A stretch of DNA of 64,000 nucleotides from Catellatospora sp. KI3 (GCF_029948125.1 NZ_JASAMB010000004.1:310001-374000); one strand, 5' to 3'; numbered from the stretch's first letter, positions 34,259-43,444 are shown. Notes: generated by a model not told the origin, from the letters alone. A program made the numbers and translations.

Positions 34259-35437
34259 ATGCACGACCTCAGACTCGGCGTCATCGGCTACGGCCTGCGC
34301 GCCAGCCTCGCCGTCACCGCCCACCGCCCCGGCCGCGGCTCCCGCGTCGTCGCCGTCGCCGATCCCGACCCCGCCGCGCGGGCCCGCGCCGCCGCCGACC
34401 TGCCCGGCGCCGACCTCGTCGCCGACCATCACCGGCTGCTCGAACGCGGCGACGTCGACGCCGTCGTCGTGCTGACCCCCGACCACACCCACGAGCAAGT
34501 CGCCACCGACACGCTGCGCGCGGGCAGGGCCGCGTTCGTGGAGAAGCCGCTCGGCATCAGCACGCAGGAGTGCGACCGCATCCTGGCCGTCGCGCACGAG
34601 ACCGGCTCCCGGCTCTACGTCGGGCACAACATGCGGCACATGGGCGTGGTCCGGCTCATGCGCGACATCATCGCCCGCGGCGAGATCGGCCAGGTCCAGA
34701 CCGTCTGGGTACGGCACTTCGTCGGCCACGGCGGCGACTACTACTTCAAGGACTGGCACGCCCAGCGCCGCCACACCACGTCGCTGCTGCTGCAGAAGGC
34801 CGCGCACGACATCGACGTGCTGCACTGGCTCGCGGGCGGGTACACCGAGGTCGCCAGCGCCTTCGGCGACCTGCGCGTCTACGGCCGGGTCACCGACCGG
34901 CTCGCACCCGGCGAAGCCAAGCGCGACGACTGGTTCGACCCGGCCCGGAACTGGCCGCCGCTGGCCCAGACCGGTCTGGACGCCGAGCTCGACGTCGAGG
35001 ACGTGTCGGTGGTCAACCTGCGCCTGGACAACGGGGTGCTGGCCGCCTACCAGCAGTGCCACTTCACGCCCGACTACTGGCGCAACTACACCGTCATCGG
35101 CGACGCGGGCCGGCTGGAGAACTTCGGCGACCAGCCCGGCGCCGTGGTGAAGGTGTGGAACGCCCGGCGCTCGGACTACCGCGCCGACGCCGACGCCGAG
35201 TACCCGGTGCCGGTCGCCGAGGGCGGGCACGGCGGGGCCGACTCCCTGATCATGGACGAGTTCTGCCGGTTCGTCCGCGAGGGCGGCCACACCGACACCT
35301 CGCCCGTCGCCGCCCGGATGTCGGTGGCGGCCGGGGTCGCCGCGACCGCCTCGCTGCGCGCCGGCGGCGCACCCCAGTCCGTGCCGGAGCTCGCCGGAGA
35401 GCTGGCCGCCTACTTCGCCGCAGGTCAGCGCCGCTGA
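34259..35437 (+). CDS. Gfo/Idh/MocA-family oxidoreductase
   Basis: A 392-aa NAD(P)-dependent sugar or inositol dehydrogenase-like enzyme. The Rossmann start is LRLGVIGYGLRASLAV; the conserved EKP is in AFVEKPLGIS; the catalytic-region His/Asp pair lies in LQKAAHDIDVLHW. It starts 11 bp after the ROK stop and is probably co-transcribed. It likely oxidises or epimerises the sugar released by the GH36 enzyme; the exact substrate is not determinable. Confidence 0.88.
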   Translation: MHDLRLGVIGYGLRASLAVTAHRPGRGSRVVAVADPDPAARARAAADLPGADLVADHHRLLERGDVDAVVVLTPDHTHEQVATDTLRAGRAAFVEKPLGISTQECDRILAVAHETGSRLYVGHNMRHMGVVRLMRDIIARGEIGQVQTVWVRHFVGHGGDYYFKDWHAQRRHTTSLLLQKAAHDIDVLHWLAGGYTEVASAFGDLRVYGRVTDRLAPGEAKRDDWFDPARNWPPLAQTGLDAELDVEDVSVVNLRLDNGVLAAYQQCHFTPDYWRNYTVIGDAGRLENFGDQPGAVVKVWNARRSDYRADADAEYPVPVAEGGHGGADSLIMDEFCRFVREGGHTDTSPVAARMSVAAGVAATASLRAGGAPQSVPELAGELAAYFAAGQRR

Positions 35438-35579
35438 GGTCGGCCGGACCCCCTTTTCGGGACATGCTCGCGGCCCGCCGCCGAGCACGCGCACCGGTCA
35501 CCGTTTTCCAGCCGCAGCGGGGTTGATCATTACCGACCGGTGCCCGATACTCGGTCATGCCAACGGGGAGGCCGAGTCG

Positions 35580-36551
35580 ATGTTGTCGACATTGGGAATT
35601 AGTGAGTTCACCGAATCCGTCTACCGCGCCATGCTGGCCGACCACACCTGGAGTGTGCAGCAGCTCGCGTTGAGGCTCGGCGCGACCGAGAAGCAGATCA
35701 GGCAGGCCCTGGACCAGCTGGCCGAACTCGCCCTGCTGACCGACGACGGGTCGAGCGGTGGGATGAAGGCGGTCGGACCGTCGGTCGGGCTGTCAGCGCT
35801 GCTGGCACAGGCCGAGACCGAGATGGCCGAACGGCAGCGGCAGATCGCCGCGACCCGCGAGGCGATCGCGGCCATCGCCTTCGAGCAGGAGCGGCAGGCC
35901 CAGCGGGAGAGCTCCATCCGGCTGGAGGGCCTCGACGCGGTCCGGGCCCGGATCGAGGAGCTGAGCCGCACGGTCCGCACCGAGTGCCTCTCGCTCAACC
36001 CGCGCAGCGCGCAGACTCCGGACGCCAAGGCGGCCAGCACCCCGCTCAACCAGCAGATGGTCGAGCGCGGTGTCGCACTGCGCTGCATCTACCAGGAGAG
36101 CTACCGCAACGACCCGGCCCTGGTCGCGTACGCGAACTGGCTGACCGGTCTCGGCGGCAGGCTCCGGACCGCGTCCACGATCCCCATGCTGACCATCGTG
36201 TACGACCGGGAGATCGCGCTGCTGCCGCTCGACCCGGCCAACAGCAGGCTGGGCGCGGTCGAGGTGCGCAGTCCGGCCCTGGTGGCCGCCGTCTACGCCC
36301 TCTTCGAGCAGATCTGGGCCGGTGCCGTTCCCTTCGGCGAGACGGCTCCGCTCGACGCCAACGGGCTACAGCCGCAGGAGAAGCAGCTGCTGGAGCTGCT
36401 GTCCTCCGGGCAGACCGACGAGTTGGCGGCCCGCAAGCTGGGCGTCTCGCTGCGTACCGTACGGCGGATCGCCGCCGACCTGATGGAACGCCTCGGGGCG
36501 CGCAGCCGGTTCCAGGCAGGGTTGGAAGCCGGCCGCCGCGGCTGGCTCTGA
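35580..36551 (+). CDS. LuxR-type regulator with TrmB-like N-terminal helix-turn-helix
   Basis: A 323-aa protein. Residues 1-60 form a TrmB-like winged helix (YRAMLADHTWSVQQLALRLG); a coiled-coil stretch follows (ERQRQIAATREAIAAIAFEQ); a phospholipase-D-like sensor core lies in the middle; a LuxR/GerE helix-turn-helix closes the protein (ELAARKLGVSLRTVRRIAAD). This is a common orphan actinomycete regulator design. The ATG at 35580 is chosen for GGGGAGG 8 nt upstream; an upstream in-frame start at 35523 has no ribosome site. Target unknown. Confidence 0.82.
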   Translation: MLSTLGISEFTESVYRAMLADHTWSVQQLALRLGATEKQIRQALDQLAELALLTDDGSSGGMKAVGPSVGLSALLAQAETEMAERQRQIAATREAIAAIAFEQERQAQRESSIRLEGLDAVRARIEELSRTVRTECLSLNPRSAQTPDAKAASTPLNQQMVERGVALRCIYQESYRNDPALVAYANWLTGLGGRLRTASTIPMLTIVYDREIALLPLDPANSRLGAVEVRSPALVAAVYALFEQIWAGAVPFGETAPLDANGLQPQEKQLLELLSSGQTDELAARKLGVSLRTVRRIAADLMERLGARSRFQAGLEAGRRGWL

Positions 36552-36563
36552 TCCGCTGCCCGC

Positions 36564-36605
36564 ACAGGGGGAGGGCCCCGGGAGTTCCCGGGGCCCTCGC
36601 CCTGT
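36564..36605. terminator. Strong bidirectional terminator hairpin
   Basis: The stem ACAGGG-g-GAGGGCCCCGGGA pairs with TCCCGGGGCCCTC-g-CCCTGT: 19 bp with a single mismatch and a GT loop. It lies between the LuxR-type gene and the convergent CHAP gene. Confidence 0.8.
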
Positions 36606-36628
36606 CCATCGCCGTCAGCCGGGAGGTG

Positions 36629-38044
36629 TCACCAGCCGGAGGAGCCGATCTCGATCCGGGCGCCGAAGTAGCCGCCCGCGGTGACGCCGGGGTAGAGCCA
36701 CAGCTTGGTGGTGGGGTCCTCGACCACGAGCAGGTCGTCGTAGGCGTCGCCGCGGTTGAAGTCGCCCGCGGTGAGGTCGCTCATCGCCGTCCAGCCGCTC
36801 GAGCCGACCACCACCCGGGCGCCGAACGAGCCGCCGGTGCTGGTTCCGGGGTAGAGCCAGAGCGTACCGGTCGCCTTCTCGACCACCAGCAGGTCCTCGT
36901 AGCTGTCCCGGTTGAACTCGCCGGCGACGTAGGACTGCATGGTGCCCCAGTTGGTACCGATGTTGACGCGGGCGCCGAAGCCGCCGCCTGCGGGCAGGCC
37001 GGGGTAGAGCCACAGCTTCCCGGTGGCGGTCTCCAGCAGGAGGAGGTCGTCGTAGTCGTCGCCGCGGTTGAAGTCGCCGGACGTCAGTTCGGTCACGGCG
37101 TTCCAGCCGGTGCCGAGCTCGATCCGGGCGCCCAGGCCGCCACCGGTGGCGAGGCCCGGGTAGAGCCACAGCTTCCCGGTCGCCTTCTCGACCGCCATCA
37201 GGTCGTCGATCCCGTCGCGGGTGAACTCGCCCGTCACCAGGCTCTGCATGGCGTTCCAGTTGAAACCGATGTTGATGCGGGCGCCGAAGCTACCGCCGGT
37301 GCTCGTGCCGGGGTACAGCCAGAGCCGGCCGGTGATGCTGTCCAGGGCGATGAGATCGGCGTACGTGTCGTTGGTGAACTCCCCCTGCACCAGCTCGGTC
37401 ATGTGGACCGCGGTCGAGGGCGCCGTCCCGGTGCCGATGGGCGAGCTGTAGCCGACGATGTCGGAGTTGGACAGCGAGTACGTGTGCGCCGACACCTTGT
37501 TGCCGGAGTTGCCCTCGATCGTGCTGACGTTGCCGCCGGAGGAGCTGACGACGATGCCGACGTGGTCGATCGGGTGCGCGTCGTTCGGCGACGAGTCCCA
37601 GTCGAACACGATGGCGTCGCCCGGCTGCGGCGTGTACGAGCCCGCCGCGTGCCAGGTGCCGTTGTCGGCGCCGTAGTCCTCGAACGACTGCGCCCAGGTG
37701 GTGAGGCTGGAGTAGTCGGTCACCCCGGCCTCGCGCCAGACGTACTTCGAGAAGTTGGCGCACCAGGCGTACACGTCGTCGTTGGCGGTGGTCCCGCCGC
37801 GCCATCCGGTGGGCCCGCACGCGGGCCAGTTGGTGACCTGTCCGCTGTAGTACGTGCAGTTGTCACTGCCCCGGTACTCGTAGTTGCGGCTGTTGTCGTT
37901 CAGTTCCCGCTGGGCGATCGACACGATGCTTTCGCGTAGTGTGGCCGCGCTGGCGCCCGGTGGTGCGGCCAGTACGCCGATCACGCCACTGGCCGCGACC
38001 GTAGCGGCGACCAGAGCCGTCCTGAGGGCAGCGATCTTGTTCAT
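36629..38044 (-). CDS. Secreted CHAP-domain peptidase/amidase with VCBS (FG-GAP) repeats
   Basis: A 471-aa protein beginning MNKIAALRTALVAAT with a signal peptide of about 35 residues. The CHAP domain (about 40-200) has its catalytic Cys in DVYAWCANFSKYVW and His in HPIDHVGIVV. Five VCBS/FG-GAP-like repeats follow (about 220-471), each with GEFNRDSYEDLLVVEKATG-type and LWLYPG blocks, forming a likely beta-propeller. It probably cleaves peptidoglycan or another cell-surface amide. ATG 38050 is an equally possible start. Confidence 0.85.
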   Translation of the reverse strand: MNKIAALRTALVAATVAASGVIGVLAAPPGASAATLRESIVSIAQRELNDNSRNYEYRGSDNCTYYSGQVTNWPACGPTGWRGGTTANDDVYAWCANFSKYVWREAGVTDYSSLTTWAQSFEDYGADNGTWHAAGSYTPQPGDAIVFDWDSSPNDAHPIDHVGIVVSSSGGNVSTIEGNSGNKVSAHTYSLSNSDIVGYSSPIGTGTAPSTAVHMTELVQGEFTNDTYADLIALDSITGRLWLYPGTSTGGSFGARINIGFNWNAMQSLVTGEFTRDGIDDLMAVEKATGKLWLYPGLATGGGLGARIELGTGWNAVTELTSGDFNRGDDYDDLLLLETATGKLWLYPGLPAGGGFGARVNIGTNWGTMQSYVAGEFNRDSYEDLLVVEKATGTLWLYPGTSTGGSFGARVVVGSSGWTAMSDLTAGDFNRGDAYDDLLVVEDPTTKLWLYPGVTAGGYFGARIEIGSSGW

Positions 38045-38190
38045 CAGCATTCCATTCGTCAGATAAGGGGTGATTCGGAGGTAGATCGGGCGCAGACCAT
38101 CCACGTATGAGCTGCTTGGCCTGGAGGCGACGGAACTCGGCCCGTCGATTCAGCGGCACGCAGGTGCCACCACCCGAGTCATCGGGGACT

Positions 38191-38454
38191 TCAGGGGGAG
38201 ATTTGCCAGCCGCGCATTGCGGGAGCCGCTGCCGCGCGTTTCATGAGTTCCGCGGCGATCACCCGCGCATGTGTCTCATGGGCTGTTCGAATGAAGAGGA
38301 CGACCGTCATGGAGTCCGGCTCCACCCGGGTGACGACGTGCTCGACGCCGTCCTGCGCAAGAGCGTGTGCCCAGATCAGATCGGAGACGACCGCGCTGTC
38401 GACCAGCGTGCGGTCAGGGGCGACGCCTACCAGGCGCATCTTGACAAGATGCAT
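38191..38454 (-). CDS. Hypothetical 87-aa protein, second gene of a small operon
   Basis: A small soluble protein (starts MHLVKMRLVGVAPDR; contains EHVVTRVEPDSMTVVLFIR) with an alternating strand/helix pattern suggestive of a small alpha/beta fold. Its ATG lies one base after the TGA of the upstream secreted peptide gene (TGACATG), indicating translational coupling. No family is recognised. Confidence 0.6.
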   Translation of the reverse strand: MHLVKMRLVGVAPDRTLVDSAVVSDLIWAHALAQDGVEHVVTRVEPDSMTVVLFIRTAHETHARVIAAELMKRAAAAPAMRGWQISP

Positions 38455-38455
38455 G

Positions 38456-38593
38456 TCACCCCCATTCGTTACCGCCGTTGGTGGAGACGGACGCCGAAGC
38501 GGAGGTGCTCACGAAACCCGTCTGCGCCAGCGCACCGACGACGGTCACCGACATCATCGCGATGACAATTAGAATTCGCGCTCTCCGCTTCAT
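38456..38593 (-). CDS. Small secreted peptide, 45 aa
   Basis: It begins MKRRARILIVIAMMSVTVV, a clear signal sequence, followed by a short mature part rich in Ser/Thr and ending STNGGNEWG. The ATG at 38593 is chosen because the signal peptide starts there; AGGGAA is immediately upstream. Coupled to an 87-aa gene. It could be a signalling peptide, a surface peptide or a precursor; function unknown. The gene-free 38594-38867 upstream contains an A+T-rich stretch (GATCAATTGGCACC near 38680) that may be its promoter. Confidence 0.55.
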   Translation of the reverse strand: MKRRARILIVIAMMSVTVVGALAQTGFVSTSASASVSTNGGNEWG

Positions 38594-38841
38594 TTCCCTG
38601 CTCTCCCTCATCGTTTCTCCGAGCCTTTCCGGCTCGCCTGAAACAAGGATGGAGCAGCTCTCGGGAGAAGTCATCAGAGATCAATTGGCACCAACGTGCA
38701 TGGCAGCTTGATGCCACCTCCGCCGAGCCGACCGGGCCATATCGCGCCAGTTCGAAGGGCATGCGCGGGATGAAGCCGAGTAATGCCCCAGACGCTGCAA
38801 ACCGCGCTTTCGGTACAAGCCTCAACCGCCTAATCCACGGG

Positions 38842-38863
38842 CGCCCGGCCCGCGGGCCGGGCG
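38842..38863 (-). terminator. Palindromic terminator after the FAD monooxygenase
   Basis: CGCCCGGCCCGCGGGCCGGGCG is a perfect 22-bp palindrome just downstream of the monooxygenase stop. Confidence 0.55.
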
Positions 38864-38867
38864 GGTC

Positions 38868-40259
38868 TCACCGCACGGTCGGCGGCACCGGGTCACCGGC
38901 CAGGCCCGGCCTGCCCGCTACCGGCCTCGTCGCGGCTCCGCCGCGCCAGAAGCCGCGCAGCACCCGCAGCACGGTTCCCGGCCGCAGCAGGGCCGTCGGC
39001 GGCTCCAGCAGGTTGAGCACCCGCAGGAACGCCGCGCCCAGCTCCGGATCGGCCGTCGCCGCGATGTGCAGCCGGTGCACGTACGCGTTGACGAACCGGA
39101 CCCGCAGTGACCGGGGCCCTTCCACTTCAGGGAAGCGCAGGTCGGTGCCGACGGCGATCGACCACGGCCCGTCGATGACGGCCGAACTGCCCCGGAAGAA
39201 GCGGCGGCTCAGCTCCGGCTCCCCCTCGGCGAGCAGTCGGCGCAGCAGCAGCGCCTCCAGCGCGGCGACCGTCATACCCTGGCCGTAGATCGGGTTGAAG
39301 CTGCACATCGCGTCGGCGACGACCAGGTAGCCCGCCGGGAACCGGCGCAACCGCTCGTACCGCCTGCGCACGCTCGCCGGGAAGCGCATGCGGACCCCGT
39401 CGGTCACCGCCGCCCCGGACCTGACGATCTCGGCGATTCCCGGCGCCGTCAGGGTCTGGGCGAAGGTCAGCATCTCGTCGTCGTCGACCGGCGGCTGCTC
39501 GCCGTGCATCCCGCTGAACCCGATCGCGATCAGGCCGTTCTCCTGCACCAGTGCCAGCCCCGCGCGGGGCGCGCCCGGCACCGCGTTGCCCAGCGTCCCG
39601 AGCAGTCCGTCGAGGTGGTGCGGCTCGTGCCGGTACACCCGGGTCACGTAGGTGACGTCGACCTGGACGCGCTCCTCCTCCGGCGGCGCGTAGCCCAGTT
39701 CACCCAGCCACAGCGGCGTACGCGAAGCCCGGCCGGCGGAGTCCACGACCAGGTCGGCCGCGACGGTCCGCTCTGCGCCGTCGCGGTCGCGCAGCCGCAC
39801 ACCGGTGACCCGGCCCCGGTCGGCGGTCGCGGTGAGCCCGAGCACCTCCGTGCCGGAGGCGAACTCGACCCCGGGCAGCTCGGCGACCCGCGCGCGGACC
39901 GCGTGCTCGAGCAGCGGACGGCTCACCCCGGCCGCGACCAGCTCCGTCGACGGCCGCAGGGCCATCGGGTAGCCGTCGTTGAACCAGGACATCCGGCCGT
40001 GCAGGTCCACCAGCGGCACCGCCGAATCGGTCAGCTCCTGCGACAGCCCGGGGAACAGCTCCTCCAGCGCGTGGCGGCCCCGGGCGAGCATGACGTGCAG
40101 CTGGCGGCCCTGCGGCACGCCGCGGCGCGGGGCGGGCTCGGCGGGCAGGTCGTCGCGGTCCACCAGCAGGATCCGGGGGTAGGAGTCGCTGAGGGCGCGG
40201 GCGGTGAGCAGCCCGCCCATGCTGGCGCCGATCACCACGGCCGTACGGTCGGAGGGCAT
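38868..40259 (-). CDS. FAD-dependent monooxygenase/oxidoreductase
   Basis: A 463-aa flavoprotein of the PHBH/geranylgeranyl-reductase-like group. The dinucleotide fold is AVVIGASMGGLLTARAL (residues 7-23), with the acidic ribose-binding residue in ILLVDRDD. The mid-motif is VVDSAGRASRTPLWL and the second FAD contact is VVADAMCSFNPIYGQGM. No signal peptide. Such enzymes act on lipids, terpenes or polyketides; the substrate here is unknown. Flanking genes give no pathway context. Confidence 0.85.
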   Translation of the reverse strand: MPSDRTAVVIGASMGGLLTARALSDSYPRILLVDRDDLPAEPAPRRGVPQGRQLHVMLARGRHALEELFPGLSQELTDSAVPLVDLHGRMSWFNDGYPMALRPSTELVAAGVSRPLLEHAVRARVAELPGVEFASGTEVLGLTATADRGRVTGVRLRDRDGAERTVAADLVVDSAGRASRTPLWLGELGYAPPEEERVQVDVTYVTRVYRHEPHHLDGLLGTLGNAVPGAPRAGLALVQENGLIAIGFSGMHGEQPPVDDDEMLTFAQTLTAPGIAEIVRSGAAVTDGVRMRFPASVRRRYERLRRFPAGYLVVADAMCSFNPIYGQGMTVAALEALLLRRLLAEGEPELSRRFFRGSSAVIDGPWSIAVGTDLRFPEVEGPRSLRVRFVNAYVHRLHIAATADPELGAAFLRVLNLLEPPTALLRPGTVLRVLRGFWRGGAATRPVAGRPGLAGDPVPPTVR

Positions 40260-40340
40260 GTCAAACCCTAGCTACGCCCGCCCCCCGCCCACGTCTTCCT
40301 GCGTGCGCAAGTCGACGTGGACGGGTGGTCACCGGCCAGG

Positions 40341-42044
40341 TCAGGGGGTGGGCGGGGGCAGGGTGAGGTGGAGGATCTGGGTTTCGGGGCCGGCTGGAGT
40401 GGTGGTGCGGGTGGTGAGCCAGAGGGTGCCGTCTCGGCCGGGCTCGGCCTCGACCAGCGGGCCGTACGCGCCGACCAGCAGCGGCTTCATCTCGGTGAGC
40501 CCCTCGTCGGTGATCGGCACCCGGTAGAGCCGGGCGCCGCCCGCGCAGGCGACGTAGCCGATGTCGCGCACGATCGCCATCCCGGTGCAGAGCCCCTCGG
40601 CGGGCTTCAGCGTGACGAACGGGGCCTCGAACCCGTGGGTGTCGCAGCCGGTGCCGGACTTCGAGTCGGTGCCCTCGCACAGCGGCCAGCCGTAGTTGCC
40701 GCCCTTGGCGATGTAGTTCGTCTCGTCCACCGAGCCGTCGCCCGACTCCTGCGACCACAGCCAGCCCCGCGAATCGAAGGCCAGGCCGTGCGGGTTGCGG
40801 TGGCCCAGGCTCCAGATGTAGCCGCCGAACGGGTTGCCCGCCGGGATCCTGCCGTCGGGGTTGAAGCGCAGGATCTTGCCCGCGAGGCTGTTGTTGTCCT
40901 GGGCGAGCTTCGGGTTCTGGGCGTCGCCGGTGGCGGCGTACAGCTTGCCGTCGGGTCCGAAGCGCAGCCGCCCGCCGTTGTGGAACTTCGCCTTGGGGAT
41001 GCCGACCAGCAGCGACTCCATCGACCCGGTGTCCAGCGAGTCGCCGCGCAGCCGCAACCGCGCGATCCGGTTGTCCCGCGCGGTCGTGTAGAAGACGTAC
41101 AGCCAGCGGTCCTTGGCGAAGCCCGGACCGACGGTCAGGCCCAGCAGGCCGCCGTCGCCGCCGGTGCTCACCGCGCCGGGCAGCTGGCCCAGCGACGTCG
41201 CCTGGCCGGTCTTCGGATCCAGGCGGACGATCTCGCGCTTGTCGCGCCGGCCGTAGAGCACCGAGCCGTCGGGCAGCTCGACCAGCCCCCACACGAGGTC
41301 GGTGTCCTTGGCCACGGGGGTGACCGAGCACAGCAGCGTGCACTTGTCGCCCGCGGTGACCTCGGCGACGACGCTGCGCGCCGACGCGTTGCCCTGGCTG
41401 TCGCGGGCGCTGACCTGGTAGCCGTGGCTGCTTCCGGCGGGCACGCCGAAGTCGAGGAAGGTGAACTGCTTCGCCTCGCCGGTGCTCGCGACGGTGCCCA
41501 CCCGGTTGCCGTCGCGGAACACGTCGTACGCGGCGACGCCGGTGTCGTCGGTGGCCGCGTCCCAGGCCGCGGTGACGGTGGTGCCGTCGGCGGTGGCCTT
41601 GACGCCGCCCGGGGCGCTGGGCGCCTTGGCGTCCGAACCGCACTGCGGCGGGGTGACCGCGACCGCCGCGCTGGCCGGCGACACGTTGCCCGCCTGGTCG
41701 TGGGCGGTGACGTGGACGTTCCAGGTGGTGCCCGGCTCGCCCGCGACGACCGCGTCCAGCTTGTCCCCGGCCACCCCGGTCACCCGCTGTCCGTCGTGAT
41801 AGACGTCGTAGCCGGTGACGTCGGTGTCGTCGGTCGACTTTCCCCAGCTGAGCGCGATCGACCGGCAGGTCGTCTCGCCGACGCTGACAGCGCCGGGGGC
41901 GGTGGGCTGCCGCGTGTCCGGTGGCGGCTCGGGCCACTGCGTCACGACGACCACCAGGCCCACGAGCGCGAGCACCAACAGGCCGCCGAGCATGCGGGAG
42001 CCGCCGGAGGCCGAGGCGATCGGCGACGGTGTGACGGGGGTCAT
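40341..42044 (-). CDS. PQQ-dependent sugar dehydrogenase-like protein with two N-terminal FN3 domains
   Basis: A 567-aa protein with an N-terminal membrane anchor (about residues 20-38, MLGGLLVLALVGLVVVVTQW). Two FN3 domains (about 45-230) precede a GdhB/Hedgehog-interacting-like six-bladed propeller (about 235-560): VELPDGSVLYGRRDKREI, FGPDGKLYAATGDAQNP, WSLGHRNPHGLAFD, ESGDGSVDETNYIAKGGNYG. Soluble aldose dehydrogenases with this fold oxidise sugars using PQQ. The ATG at 42044 starts at the natural N-terminus; the longer open frame upstream is an artefact. Confidence 0.85.
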   Translation of the reverse strand: MTPVTPSPIASASGGSRMLGGLLVLALVGLVVVVTQWPEPPPDTRQPTAPGAVSVGETTCRSIALSWGKSTDDTDVTGYDVYHDGQRVTGVAGDKLDAVVAGEPGTTWNVHVTAHDQAGNVSPASAAVAVTPPQCGSDAKAPSAPGGVKATADGTTVTAAWDAATDDTGVAAYDVFRDGNRVGTVASTGEAKQFTFLDFGVPAGSSHGYQVSARDSQGNASARSVVAEVTAGDKCTLLCSVTPVAKDTDLVWGLVELPDGSVLYGRRDKREIVRLDPKTGQATSLGQLPGAVSTGGDGGLLGLTVGPGFAKDRWLYVFYTTARDNRIARLRLRGDSLDTGSMESLLVGIPKAKFHNGGRLRFGPDGKLYAATGDAQNPKLAQDNNSLAGKILRFNPDGRIPAGNPFGGYIWSLGHRNPHGLAFDSRGWLWSQESGDGSVDETNYIAKGGNYGWPLCEGTDSKSGTGCDTHGFEAPFVTLKPAEGLCTGMAIVRDIGYVACAGGARLYRVPITDEGLTEMKPLLVGAYGPLVEAEPGRDGTLWLTTRTTTPAGPETQILHLTLPPPTP

Positions 42045-42112
42045 GGCGGAAAGGTATCCAGCCGCAACGCCGAGCACCAGCCCCTCCGTGCGAAGGACTG
42101 CCGAGAATGACC

Positions 42113-43099
42113 TCAGCGGTCGGCGGCACCCACTGTGGACATCGACCGCTCCCGTCGAGAGCCGGCGGCGAACAGCAGCGCCAGCAGGACCGGGAACTCC
42201 AGGTACGCGTGGTAGCTGGCGAAGGCCTGGTAGAAGGCGCGGCCCTGGAGGTAGTCGGCGACGAACAGCACGCCCAGCACCGCCGCCGCCCCGAGGCCCA
42301 GTGCCCACGGGCGCCAGCCGCGCAGCCACGGCACCCGCGCCTCGAACGCCGCCACCGCCTCCGGTGCCTGCCACGGCAGGAAGCCGAGCCAGACCACGTA
42401 GTGCATGGCCTGCAGGAACGCGAACGCGGCCAGGAAGCGCAGCCCCGCCTCGGCGCCGGGCGGCACCACGGGCGCGGCCAGGGCCGCCGGCGCGCCCGCG
42501 AACGCGGTCACCGCCGCGCTGCCGCGCACCAGCAGGCCGTCGAGCAGCCCGGACAGCAGCAGCGCGGGCACGGCCAGCACCCAACCGAGCTGAACCGCCC
42601 GGAACACCAGGCGGGACCGGTCGGGCAGCCGCCGCGACCACTCCCACAGGAAGAACAGCGGCACGACGTTGTGCAGATGGGCCAGGACCACGAAGTGGTA
42701 CGCGGGCCAGCGCAGCGACACCGCCGCCGCCACCCCCAGCCCGGCCAGCGCCGGCAGCAGCCAGCGGCGGGGCACCGCGAACCACACCCCGACCGCGAGC
42801 ACCCCGTAGCCGAGCAGGATCTCCGGCGTACGCAGGGTCAGCAGGCGGCAGGCGGCGATGCCGGTGACCGCGGCCGCCGACCAGAGCAGCAGCGGGCCGC
42901 GCAGCACGTCGGCGAAGCGCCCGGCGACGTAGCGCAGCTCCAGCACGTTGTGCAGCACCCCGAACGCCATCAGCCCGAGCACCATGGCCGCCAGCGGGGC
43001 GCGCAGCGCGGCGGCCAGGGCCACGGCGGCGCAGCACGCCAGGGCGAGGCTGGCCGGCAGCGCCCGGTCGCGGGCGGTCGCGGCGGCGGCTACCGTCAC
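42113..43099 (-). CDS. Polytopic membrane protein of unknown function
   Basis: A 328-aa, very hydrophobic protein with about nine membrane segments and several intramembrane His (FGVLHNVLELRY, LAHLHNVVPLFFLWEW, AMHYVVWLGFLPW). Conserved membrane His can bind haem or metal, but no family is identified. GTG start at 43099; its start codon and that of the divergent gene at 43103 are only three bases apart, so one or both transcripts must be leaderless or the starts lie further in. Confidence 0.7.
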   Translation of the reverse strand: MTVAAAATARDRALPASLALACCAAVALAAALRAPLAAMVLGLMAFGVLHNVLELRYVAGRFADVLRGPLLLWSAAAVTGIAACRLLTLRTPEILLGYGVLAVGVWFAVPRRWLLPALAGLGVAAAVSLRWPAYHFVVLAHLHNVVPLFFLWEWSRRLPDRSRLVFRAVQLGWVLAVPALLLSGLLDGLLVRGSAAVTAFAGAPAALAAPVVPPGAEAGLRFLAAFAFLQAMHYVVWLGFLPWQAPEAVAAFEARVPWLRGWRPWALGLGAAAVLGVLFVADYLQGRAFYQAFASYHAYLEFPVLLALLFAAGSRRERSMSTVGAADR

Positions 43100-43102
43100 C
43101 GG

Positions 43103-43444
43103 ATGCCCCCGTACCCGGCCGCGCTGGCCCTGACCCTGGCGGTGGAGGTCCCGCTGTACGCCGTGGCACTGCGGGCGGGCTGGCGGGTGCCGTGGCCGCG
43201 CGCCGCGACGGTGGCCGTCGCGGTCAACCTGGTGACCCATCCGGTGCTGTGGAGTGTGCTGTGGCAGGTCCGGGGCGCGGGGTCGTACCCGGTGCTGCTG
43301 GCGGCGGCCGAGGTCGCGGTGTGCGCGGCGGAGGCGGCGCTGCTGGCCTGGTGGCTGCGCCGCCCCGACCGGCTGCTGGCGGTGCTGGCGGTCGGAGTCA
43401 ACGCGGTGTCGGTGCTCGCCGGGTTCATCAGCGCGAGCGTCTGA
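43103..43444 (+). CDS. Small membrane protein, 113 aa
   Basis: Four hydrophobic segments (MPPYPAALALTLAVEVPLY to LAVGVNAVSVLAGF), no soluble domain. Divergent from the gene at 42113-43099 with which it may function. The 3' end overlaps by 17 bp a tiny minus-strand ORF. Confidence 0.65.
   Translation: MPPYPAALALTLAVEVPLYAVALRAGWRVPWPRAATVAVAVNLVTHPVLWSVLWQVRGAGSYPVLLAAAEVAVCAAEAALLAWWLRRPDRLLAVLAVGVNAVSVLAGFISASV

Noticed and set aside
35493-35548. CACCGGTC / GACCGGTG inverted repeat upstream of the LuxR-type gene as an operator
   Set aside because: Only 8 bp with wide spacing in a G+C-rich region; expected by chance.
42045-43169. Upstream extension of the PQQ dehydrogenase frame
   Set aside because: Low-complexity Arg/Pro/Ala translation overlapping the membrane-protein gene; the real protein starts at the membrane anchor at 42044.
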